The notes beneath the pieces are model-generated. The model was given only the letters and a program-made list of their open reading frames with translations, was not told where the DNA came from and did not search any database. Below are positions 55,569-64,000 of a DNA stretch of 64,000 nucleotides, piece after piece. Source of the DNA: Lyophyllum atratum (Eukaryota; Basidiomycota; Agaricomycetes; Agaricales; Lyophyllaceae); NCBI GenBank assembly GCA_014905825.1, contig JACGCN010000004.1, forward strand, positions 1,922,001 through 1,986,000, written 5' to 3'. Position numbers and translations under genes: made by a program. Numbering within the stretch: position 1 is the stretch's first letter; every line of letters begins with the position of its first letter.

Positions 55569-56593
55569 ATGGCTCCAAGTCGTCACCCTTCCCGCTCCAG
55601 CCGTCGTCCCTCACCCGCAGAATACCATCGCAGCACGGTGTCCAGTCGACCCTCTGGCGAATGGTACCACAACCGAAATCTTACCATCGTCGAATACGCT
55701 CGCAAAGCCGTAGCTGACCCTCCCCCACGCGTCAAACTCACTTCTAGGGAGCTCGAACGCTATACCAAGGACTACGTCAAGTGCATCCTACTCGCACAAG
55801 CCCAGAACGAGGCTATGGCGCACGATCCCGAGGAGCTTCGTGCGGCTCATCTCCGAGTCGAATCGAGGCTGGCTAAGGAACAGCACGGGATGAATCCGCT
55901 CGGGTTGGCGACGTACGCGCAAATCGATGCTGCGCTTGACGATTACGAGCAGAAGTGCAAGAGGGTGCCGGAGACTTTTGACGAGTGCGTACATTTCCTA
56001 TCTCTTTCCCTTCAAGACGATCGTTCACCTTCGCCGACCTTCTGGAGTCGCATCTTGCTCGCCACATACGCGATGAACTATCTCATGCTCATGGTGGACC
56101 ATGTCCTCAACCATCCTACCAGGCATCATACGGATAATGGCAAGGTCCTCAAGATGCTGAGTGTGTTCTTCGGGTTTTTTTGAGTTTCACACTCTCTTCT
56201 GACGCTCTTGTCTGCAGGATCGCGCGGGCTCCTCCCCTTTGGGCCTCTCTGGGTGTTGCACCTAAGCCCGTTCGGACCGCCGAGCTCATCCCCGCCCACC
56301 TCCGCAAGTCCGCCGCTCCTGTGCTGCAACGCGACCTCGAGCACTGGCGAGACCACCCGCAAGACCTCGTCGGCGTCGGCTTCATCCGCAAAGCCTCCTC
56401 CGACCCATCTGAGGCGACCGAGGATAGCGCATTCTTTGTCAGGGATTACATCTCGACGGCGCGGGGTGCTCGTCATTTCGAGGTTCAGTTTGAGGACAGT
56501 GGCGAGGATGTCTTCCCTTTTGGACAGGACCAGCTGTTCGAGCTCGTTGACAAGGCGGAATATGTTCGTGTGGAACCCGCCCCTGGGTCGTAG
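55569..56593 (+). CDS. Unassigned protein, helical
   Basis: ATG at 55569 (MAPSRHPSRSSRRPSP). The first exon reads NLTIVEYARKAVADPPPRVK, LTSRELERYTKDYVKCILLA, HLRVESRLAKEQHGMNPLGL, YAQIDAALDDYEQKCKRVPE and ends near 55984. The last exon begins at 56218 and reads PPLWASLGVAPKPVRTAELI, VLQRDLEHWRDHPQDLVGVG, FIRKASSDPSEATEDSAFFV and ends FELVDKAEYVRVEPAPGS. Between them another exon may lie: 56013 onward reads RSFTFADLLESHLARHIRDE in the phase of exon 1, but I could not find a clean donor that leads on to the last exon. I recognise no family. Not secreted; charged and helical. The gene is probably intact. Confidence 0.6.
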
Positions 56594-57111
56594 TAGTTGT
56601 CTGCTCACCGAATCCAATATTCTTGTGCATTCAAAGGCGCTTTTATTTAAATCGCTCTAGACGATCGTACAATCCTTGAAGCCTGCGTCTTAGTTTCAAG
56701 GCCTTTTGCACAGCCCGCAGGCTTCACAACAACTTCTATATTCAACTCGATGAGTCAGTATCTCGAACACACGCCGATTCTTACGCGCGGGCTCTCCACT
56801 TTATGCTTTGTGACGCATCTGCGACGTGGATATATTTGTGTGATGCACTCGACTTTTCTCGAGTTGTGTCCTACAGCGACAACCTGCGCCCGAGGCCTTC
56901 CTTCAAAAATCGCTATCCATATATGGCGTATCCTTAAAAACCTATCTTCCACCCTTTCCGAGTCGATATATGAGGAAATCTAGGTCGGAAAAGACATGGC
57001 GTCGGTGGTCATTCGATCTCATACAGATCCCTCATTACCACACTAGCAGTGGTCCTCGACACACCTGGGGTTCGAAATTGCTCGACACACACTGGAAGGA
57101 TATGCTCAGCC
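56594..57111. other. Intergenic, no gene supported
   Basis: About 500 bp. Short frames on both strands, no domain, no consistent splicing. Confidence 0.4.
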
Positions 57112-57348
57112 ATGGAACATACGCGGCGGCCGCTCGAGGAGTTCGTCAATCGGAATGCTGTGAAGATCCAGTAGGAACTGGTTTTAATCGACAAACTCCT
57201 CGCGTGGACCGAAGCTGGTCGCACCCTGCGCTATACGTTCAAGGAATTACTCGAGGCTAGAAGAAGATGGCGGTCCGGCTACGGCAGGATCCTGGCAACG
57301 AGCTGCAGGTATCCTTCAGAGGAGTATTCCGCTCAGACGTCGTGATCA
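57112..57348 (+). pseudogene. ORF broken by an in-frame stop
   Basis: From ATG at 57112 the frame reads MEHTRRPLEEFVNRNAVKIQ, hits TAG at 57172-57174, then continues in the same frame with ELVLIDKLLAWTEAGRTLRY and TFKELLEARRRWRSGYGRIL up to a TGA near 57346. Both sides look like one charged helical protein. No intron of usual length removes the stop. Either a decayed gene, a short peptide followed by remnant, or a sequencing error. Confidence 0.35.
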
Positions 57349-57437
57349 TTGATTTCTTTTATTATAGTGCTACCACTGGCAGGTCAACTAACCCTTCCCG
57401 AACGAGTGCAAAACCTTGGAAGAACCTTCACAACTTC

Positions 57438-58121
57438 CTAATTTTTACCCTTCTTCGGTGCTGCCTTCGCTGGGGCCTTTACTGGGGCCTTCGACCCGGT
57501 GCCGCATGGCTTCCCATTTGCTCGGGTGCAAAGGCTGCCAATCGTGGCCGCATCCGTCTTCGCACGGACGGCAGCAGCGTGTGTGTTGTGGTAACTGGAG
57601 AACTTCGCGTAATCCGCTTGCGACACATACCGAGCGGTATTCAACCGCCGAACAGCCTCGACAGCAAAGTCGAAGCAATTGTTGAATCCATTAGCGCTAA
57701 TGGCCGAACCTGGGACCTGTTTGATGATGGCCACGGCAGCAGTGTCGAGAGCAGCATCAGTCGCCTCGTTATTCGCAGCGACAAGGTTGCCCGTGACGGA
57801 CAGTTGGGCTGCTTTGGTTGCCCGGTTGCCTTCGTCATATGCCAAGCAGCTGATGTAGACTTGGTGAGCTGCCAGGAACACAACATAGAAGGCATAGACT
57901 AACCCATTACTGATGAGATGCTCATGGATCCTCGCTGCGCCGCCGGTAATTCCACCAGGGGCGTGGATGACGAGGCCAAAGTGCCAATGGGCCGTGTTCT
58001 TGCCGGTCTCGCGGAGCGATATTTGGAGATTGGCAGCTCGGCGCTCGATGCTCGCAGGCGCAGCAAGTACGCTCGCTACGATTATCGCAAGGAATGCAAA
58101 AATGTGCGTTGTAAACTGCAT
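57438..58121 (-). CDS. Small secreted protein
   Basis: A single open frame of 227 residues. Signal peptide MQFTTHIFAFLAIIVASVLA, then a likely dibasic site (IERR). The mature part reads ISLRETGKNTAHWHFGLVIH, APGGITGGAARIHE, AVAIIKQVPGSAISANGFNN, CFDFAVEAVRRLNTARY and ends in a Lys/Pro/Ala tail (APVKAPAKAAPKKGKN). The HWHFGLVIH start and the later NNCFDF segment recall a fungal group of small proteins with an HWAL and NCQ-type layout, but the link is weak. A 42-nt stretch in the middle could be an intron (donor GTAATG, acceptor CAG) that keeps the frame; then VYAFYVVFL would be lost. Function unknown. Confidence 0.65.
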   Translation of the reverse strand: MQFTTHIFAFLAIIVASVLAAPASIERRAANLQISLRETGKNTAHWHFGLVIHAPGGITGGAARIHEHLISNGLVYAFYVVFLAAHQVYISCLAYDEGNRATKAAQLSVTGNLVAANNEATDAALDTAAVAIIKQVPGSAISANGFNNCFDFAVEAVRRLNTARYVSQADYAKFSSYHNTHAAAVRAKTDAATIGSLCTRANGKPCGTGSKAPVKAPAKAAPKKGKN

Positions 58122-58861
58122 GTCGAACTCCTGCGAATGATTACCATCAATCAGTACAAGACAACCACTCGCAATAAGTGGGTGGACGAACCTAATGGGA
58201 GGAGAAAGTAATTTGTAGTGTGAGGTGAGGTGACGGCGTCGGGGTAGTGGTGCAATGAGGACAAGTTCGGGCCTGCCGAAATTGAGATGTAGCTCCTGGC
58301 TTGGGGAGACAGAACATTGCGCCGTCAGCTCTTATACAATCGGCTCTGGTACACAGCTCTTTGTTGAAACTGCTCAATTTTATGTAACCTCCATGTTGGC
58401 TATAGACCAGGGTAGTGTCTTGTGCCGATCATGTCGGGAGCATACCAAGATAGACCGCTGGACCAGACGGAGGATTCGCTTCACATGGGTACCGTTCGGC
58501 GTTGCACCCTGGTGTGCTGCGACCTGAAACAAGACTTGGCTCACTTGGGTAATTAGTATACTTAACTAGAAGGGTAAATGAAACTTGTTTTGAGCCCCGT
58601 GCATAGAGGGAAGATGATCTGTGCTTTAGCGCTCGCGGAGATTGAATCTTCCATTGCCAGGTGCACGGTGGCGTTGTGGTCTCAGGTTGTCGCGAACTGC
58701 CACGGCTCTCTAGTCTCTTGGGACCAACGTAGTTACGTATCCGGATTCCGCCAACATCGATCATCAACTGCTTTGATGTACGTTCCAATACATAAATCGA
58801 CTTCTGAAGAACCGGGTTAGGAGCACCTCTCATCGCGTTCTAACGTGCTTCACACATTATC
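58122..58861. other. Divergent intergenic region
   Basis: About 740 bp between two divergent genes. Long minus- and plus-strand frames overlap here without any domain. Promoters only, as far as I can see. Confidence 0.45.
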
Positions 58862-60097
58862 ATGCGCACTACAGCTATTGTAATGCTCCACCTTTTGCAT
58901 TTATGCGTCCATAGACTCATGAAATTCCTTGCAGATGCTTCCCTCCGAGCTCAAACACTGCATCGCGATGTCTTGCACGCGCAGCAGCTTGGCTTCTCTC
59001 GCGCAAGTCCACACTTCATACCAACGGGAAATGGAGCGCGTACTCTACCACACACTTTTTGTGCACACCGGCTCCCGAAACGAAGTGCTTTGTCTCGACA
59101 CGTTGTCCGCAAATCCAGAGAAGGCTCTCTTGGTACATTCACTGACTGTCGAGTTCCCTCGTGCATGGACCGACGAGAGTCACAGGGCAGCAGTCTTGCT
59201 TCCGAATGCACTTGGTCATATGCACGCACTGTCTGACTTGCGCATCAGGTTTCCAAACGGCAAGCCTGACCCTTCGCAAGAGCAGGTCAACGCTGTGCTA
59301 CGGTCAGTTTGGTGTACACCCTCTTTAGCGTAGCACTGATCACTGATAACTTGACTCACAGAAATAAACACTTCCAGCTGCACACTCTGTACTGCAACGA
59401 TTCCTTCGATCTTGCAGGGATTATTGAGAACCACCCAGAGCTGCAGCTTGTCGGGATATACACCTGGGGTGGAGACATCGCTCTGCTAAACATTCTGAAG
59501 CGCTTAGATGCTCTCCATATGCCGCTTCCGACCGTCTTCGCATTGGAACGCGAAAGTTATCTGCCATGCTTTGATCATCTCAGCATATTCCCGGCTTTCT
59601 CTCCCAACGGCTCCACCATATCTCGAGCTGTGGCAGATTCCTTCGACCAAGATCTCGCTCGTGACATCCATACTGCTAAAGAACACGTTGCTCAAGTTTC
59701 TATCTATCTCAAAGACTTTTCTGACATAGCCCTCCTGAGCAGTATTGTGGAGGACATGACTATCTGCTTTCCCGGGGTATTCTGGTTGAACTTCTCGTTC
59801 CAGCGTCCGGGCCAGATCGTGAGTCCCCACCTGCACATATTCTGTTGGATGCCTGCTAATATCGAGTATGACATGCAGCAGGACCCACAAATCAAAGACA
59901 TCCTTTCATTTGTCACAGGCTTGAGGGAACTGAATTTTTATATATGGGAAGATACGCCGCGTGCTTGGGTGCTGCCCAAGAACATCAGGAGGGCACAAGC
60001 GGAAGAATGGTCGACTGTATGCCCTGAACTCTGGCAAATCCAATTTCCGGACGGGTTGACGCTAGAAAAGCAGGACTCAGGTTGGACTGCTTTGTAA
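58862..60097 (+). CDS. F-box/LRR-like protein
   Basis: Exons 58862-58879 (MRTTAI), 58935-59302, 59362-59818 and 59879-60097. The start is chosen from ATG at 58862 because its splice leads to MLPSELKHCIAMS, a short F-box-like segment, then LASLAQVHTSYQREMERVLY, HTLFVHTG. LRR-like parts follow: LTVEFPRAW, LPNALGHMHALSDLRIRFPN, FQLHTLYCNDSFDLAG. The layout is that of agaricomycete F-box proteins with a degenerate F-box. The intron 59819-59878 (60 nt, GTGAGT donor, CTAAT branch) has no stop in frame, so retaining it would add 20 residues. About 350 residues; target unknown. Confidence 0.68.
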
Positions 60098-60847
60098 ATG
60101 TAGCAAGCAGCGACTCGAGATGCTTTCCATACGGGTATCCATTGCGGCTCCGGAATTTAATGATCGTGGTGCTCGATGTGGTTCCAGCGTGTGATGCGAC
60201 TCGTCGCTCTTCGTAACGCTGGGATCTTCGACGAGGCCTTCCGCATGTGTTTACCTCGGACCTGTTCATCCACCTGTGAAGATCGTCTTCAAATGATCCG
60301 TAGGGATTCCAGGGATCAAGTTGCCTATTTCTTAGCGACTTGGCTATGACGTTTTAATGCTCATCTACTTCTTCCCGAGGTTCCCTATGAACGGCTCGGC
60401 TCGGGCAAGGTGTTCAGGGAAAGGGCCTCTCATCCCTCAGGCTATCTCATCTTTGCACCCTTTCCTTTCTACCCATTTCGCTCATTCACTAACACACCTC
60501 TAGAGACCGCCAGCCACCCAAAGTTCAAGCTCAAGTACCATTATCAGGATCCGGCCAACTCCTCGAGTCTCCATAATATGATAGGATGACAATCGGATCC
60601 CGGGCCGTTGCCACATCATGTACCTGAACAATCTCACAGATTATTTAAAATAAACTTTCCTCCTGTTCCTCCAGGAACTCGAGGCGGCCCGTCGCAGACG
60701 GTAGACCCTTATTTGATACTCTACCTCGATGTGTCAGTAGAACACCCACGTCTCCTTCTTTCACGACCTTGCACGAACCCAGCCCCATCCCATACCATCT
60801 TGTTCAATATCAAAAAAGACGACAAACAAAAAAACATAACCAGAAAA
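60098..60847. other. Intergenic, no gene seen
   Basis: About 750 bp. No coding-like frame, repeat or RNA gene noticed. The A-rich segment around 60815-60847 lies just before the start of the transporter gene. Confidence 0.45.
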
Positions 60848-63066
60848 ATGCTCTCTGCTGGTGAACTAATCTGGGCCTCATGCCGGCCCCTGATTCGACT
60901 GTGCGTATCATATCGGGTCTCCTCATCGTCTAGGCGTTATCGCTCGTCAGGACTGACTTCCTCTGTAGTGTACTCAACGTAGCGTGCGGCTTTATTCTCA
61001 CGAAGACAGACAACTTCCCCCCTGTCGCCGCCCGTGGGGCTGGGCAGATAATGCTCAACATTGCGCTGCCATGCCTCATGTTCTCCAAGATTGTTCCCGC
61101 ATTTACGTCTGACAACATCAGCGCACTAGGTAGAGTGGAGCCGCGCTTCTCTCACCTTTGCCTTAACACCTTTTCTCCTTCCCACCGTGTTTCCCTTTAA
61201 TTCTACTTCTGTAATTTCATCCTTCTACCTGACTAACGGCGACTACGTTTTCCAGGCCCACTCGTGCTTGTCGCCCTTCTTTACGAGGCGCTTGGTATAC
61301 TAATGGCATGGATCACCAAACAACTCTTTTGGGTTCCACATCGTTTTCGATATGGTATATTGGTTGCGGGCGGGTGGGGAAATGTGGGGGACATACGTGA
61401 GTAATGACACCATTTCCGGTTTTTCACACCTTCGGGGCAGTATAAACATACCTTTCTCATTGCCCCATCCACCACCTTTCCTCTCACGGGGCTCTTCGTG
61501 TTTCCGACAGTCCTCGGCATGATATTTTGCTTTCACTCTTTTTTTATCCACATAGACTGACCGTTTTCTGCTGACGGGTCGCTTTCTTAGCCACGTCGGT
61601 CATAGTCAGCGTGACAGGAGCCGCACCTTTCAGTGGAACATCTGATCAGAACCTCTCCGTTGCGTACATCTCCGCTTTCATCCTTGTCTTTATGGTATGC
61701 ATCCCTGCCTAGAACGTCAGGATCTTTTATCTGATTTGATTTTAATTTTTGGTCAGTTGACTCTCTTCCCTGGTGGCGGTCACCACTGGATCTCAATGGA
61801 TTACGTTGGGCCCGAGGTTGAACCTGAGGAGGTCAAAGAGGCCGTAAAGCGCCGTCGGCAAGCTATTCTGTACGCGCTGCCGAATGCCGTGTCATTGGTC
61901 ATGGGGAGACCTTCGCGAGCAAAGCGCCACCACGCGAAGTATGACGCAAGTGACTTACAGATAGACGAAGAAATGTCAATGAAGCGGGAAGCCGGAGCCA
62001 CAGGCGACGGACTACAGAGGTGTGAGCATAGGAAAAGCCCTGCAGTTATGACTTCTGCCACCGCGGCTAGCACGGTGTGCAAGCATGTCTCGTTCAATGA
62101 TGATGTAACAACAGCAGTCCCGCCTGATGGAATACGCTCTCCGGTGTATAGCCCTACGCCGACTGAGGTTGGACTTGACCCGTCGCATATCAGTTCCCCA
62201 GCAGCGACCCTCGCAGGGGGTGACGTCCCTAAATCGATTCAACAAGCCCGGGATCAAGACCCGTTACCTCCTTCCGCGGCACATCCCGCACCAACCGATT
62301 CTACCATCAGCAGCACCTCGCCTGTTCTCTCCTACGTCCGTCCCGTCATCAACGTAGCACGTGCTTTCGTCTCCTCTTTACTATCTCCCGCTTCGCTGGG
62401 CATACTTCTCGCCTTCCCCATCGCCCTAATCCCTCCCCTTAAAGGACTATTCGTGGACCTCCCTCCCTCCTCATCCACGTCCACCTTCGCTAACCCGCAC
62501 ATACATCCCGCACCGGACGGCCATCCACCGCTGGCTGTCCTGTTGGATACAGCGACCTTCATTGGTGGCGCATCCGTCCCGCTCGGCCTGATCTGCCTGG
62601 GTTCTGCGCTTGCCCGCCTCAATGTCCCTCGCAGCCAATGGCGCAGCCTCCCCACAGGCGCTATTGGAATGCTGGCTGTAGGGAAAATGGTCGTGGCGCC
62701 GGTGATAGGCGTTGGCGTGGTGAGAGGGTTGGTAAATGGGGGTCTGATTGCGAAGGAGGACAAGGTGCTGCAGTTCGTCTGCATGTAAACATTTTTTTCA
62801 TGTTGAAATATGTGGTTCAAGGCTGATTTCTCTCGTCGCGATTGTAGCTTCCTTTCTTGCTTGCCGACTGCAACGACGCAGGTGTGTTCTCCTTTCTTGC
62901 GCATGGCGACAACATTTTGACCGCGCTTTCCCAGGTATTCCTGACGCAAGTGTACAGCGGGACAGGCAGCGCAGAGCACCTGTCTGCGTTCCTCATCCCA
63001 CAGTACATCATTATGTTTATCTCCATGACAGGACTTACGGCGTATACCCTGCAGTACCTCTTCTGA
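60848..63066 (+). CDS. PIN-like/auxin-efflux-carrier family membrane transporter
   Basis: Exons 60848-60900, 60969-61129, 61255-61396, 61591-61694, 61757-62784, 62848-62881 and 62935-63066. N-terminal half: VLNVACGFILTKTDNFPPVA, GAGQIMLNIALPCLMFSKIV, LLYEALGILMAWITKQLFWV, YGILVAGGWGNVGDIPTSVI. A long polar cytosolic loop with many Ser/Pro follows (about 180 residues). C-terminal half: LLSPASLGILLAFPIALIPP, TATFIGGASVPLGLICLGSA, GMLAVGKMVVAPVIGVGVVR and a last span (YIIMFISMTGLTAYTLQYLF). The pattern of two five-span halves around a loop is that of the auxin efflux carrier superfamily (fungal Ecm3/YLR152C-like). These proteins sit in ER or plasma membrane; cargo in fungi is unclear. Confidence 0.88.
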
Positions 63067-63349
63067 GATAACTTTGACATTTCACTTTGCCTTCCCTAGA
63101 CTTATTTCTCCTGGATATACTGATAGCATCACTTAATTGTTCTCTCGTGCCAGACTTAGAGGTGCTGGTAGAAACATTTTCGACATATTTAGACACGTAA
63201 AGAACCGACGCCCGGATGAATCCTCCATAACTACAACCCATGTATTTGTGATATTTTCCGACAAATTACGAGTACATGCCAGCTACGTAGTTCAACTTAG
63301 CAACAGACGACACTTACGCAAACCCTGCTCCTACTGAAAACAGCAAATT

Positions 63350-64000
63350 TCATAATCTACACCACCACAAAAGCAGCCTAACCACCTCCAACACAGCACT
63401 TCCAAAGAGCCCAACGAGCGCCCTCATCCCCGAAGCCTCCAACACATCAAACACAGCAGCAACGAGCGACAGCGCAAGCCCCCGCCGCGCATCCTGCCCC
63501 GCATACTCAATCGGGAAAGGCGGGCGCACCGTCTCGTTTTCATCCTCTGCACCTTGTGGTAAAGAAAGCGCGGCGGCAGCGACGAGCCCCGACGTGAATC
63601 CATCCTCGTGGAAGCCATAGCGGAGGTACGCGCCAGCGAAGGACACGCCATGGGTGCCTTGGATTTCGGACATCCTTCGTTGAGCCGCGATAGCCTGGGG
63701 GGATGATGTGAGGAAGAGATATGGAGTGGTGAGAAGGGTGAGGAACGCACGTTGGTATCTAGGACTGGATGATCGTATTTCCACCGTCCGGCGACTAGAT
63801 CTTCGTGAGGCTCGAAGGGGGGATTGAGCGTGACTAGGACGGGTCCGTACTTGGATTCGGAGATGTGTTGCAGATCATTCATTCCGTCTTGAGTAAGGCA
63901 CAGATTAGCTTGGATTGTTTATTGTGAGGAAGGAACGCTTACATGTCCTGTAGAATGATAAACCCAGCGGTTAAAGACATATATGAGGGATGACGGCGCG
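63350..64000 (-). CDS. Flavin amine-oxidase-like protein, 3' part
   Basis: The gene runs past the right end of the window. The two last exons read MNDLQHISESKYGPVLVTLN, PPFEPHEDLVAGRWKYDHPV, then MSEIQGTHGVSFAGAYLRYG, FHEDGFTSGL and a hydrophobic C-terminus (LVGLFGSAVLEVVRLLLWW). The segment GTHGVSFAGAYLRYGFHEDG is the C-terminal FAD-contacting region of the flavin amine-oxidase family with NAD/FAD-binding folds (COG2907 type). A tiny exon of five bases (GACAT, 63943-63947) is proposed between CTACAG and GTAAGC, because it gives the family's T-Y-G-M-N junction. The Rossmann part lies outside the window. Substrate unknown; such genes often neighbour fatty-acid cyclopropane synthases. Confidence 0.8.

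Noticed and set aside
57009..57224. Minus-strand frame opposite the broken ORF
   Set aside because: It has no homology that I recognise and weaker coding character than the plus strand.
1..64000. tRNA genes, rRNA or CRISPR arrays
   Set aside because: I searched for B-box-like GGTTCGAATCC patterns and for regularly spaced repeats and saw none that form a tRNA fold or array.

Overview
The window is nuclear DNA of a filamentous basidiomycete, most likely a wood-decaying agaricomycete (polypore-like). This rests on dense short genes split by many 45-70 bp GT-AG introns, several agaricomycete-type F-box proteins, a DUF6533-type membrane protein, and a secreted copper-oxygenase-like protein related to AA14 xylan-active LPMOs. 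Nearly all gene models below were assembled by hand: exons were joined where splice sites and reading phase agree with recognisable protein families. No sign of a plasmid, phage, CRISPR array, rRNA or convincing transposon was seen.

Layout. 1-9.97 kb (+): FYRN/FYRC chromatin protein, an orphan protein with a His-rich tail, a MYND-finger protein and NAD(P)H-hydrate epimerase. 10.4-13.5 kb (-): a many-exon aldehyde dehydrogenase, preceded in the same frame by relic exons that look like an F-box/LRR-type protein. 14.0-15.6 kb (+): F-box protein. 16.4-17.9 kb (+): sirtuin. 18.5-21.1 kb and 32.2-34.8 kb (-): two close paralogues of a POT/PTR2 oligopeptide transporter. They enclose a DUF6533-type membrane protein (+), a BTB/POZ protein (-), a secreted protein with a GPI-type tail (-) and eIF3 subunit i (-).

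35.9-38.2 kb (+): secreted S28 serine carboxypeptidase, tail-to-tail with a small unassigned gene (-). 39.0-39.9 kb (-): a membrane protein with a freshly duplicated exon. 41.0-44.4 kb (+): RRM plus YTH RNA-binding protein whose YTH domain is split by a long acidic insert. 45.0-46.6 kb (+): F-box protein. 46.8-51.6 kb (+): Bbc1/Aim3-like actin-patch protein. 52.0-52.7 kb (-): small lysine-rich nuclear-type protein. 53.7-55.3 kb (+): AA14-like LPMO. 55.6-56.6 kb (+): unassigned protein. 57.1 kb: ORF broken by a stop. 57.4-58.1 kb (-): small secreted protein. 58.9-60.1 kb (+): F-box-like protein. 60.8-63.1 kb (+): PIN/auxin-efflux-carrier-like transporter. 63.35-64.0 kb (-): 3' part of a flavin amine-oxidase-like protein.

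The genes do not form one pathway. Two themes stand out: extracellular protein and polysaccharide use (S28 peptidase, two peptide transporters, LPMO) and an abundance of ubiquitin-ligase adaptor genes (F-box, BTB). Gene structure is the most unusual aspect: very small exons (5, 8, 9, 10, 11 and 14 nt), three GC-AG introns, a start codon alone in its coding exon, and a tandem exon duplication. I found no clearly new multi-gene system.
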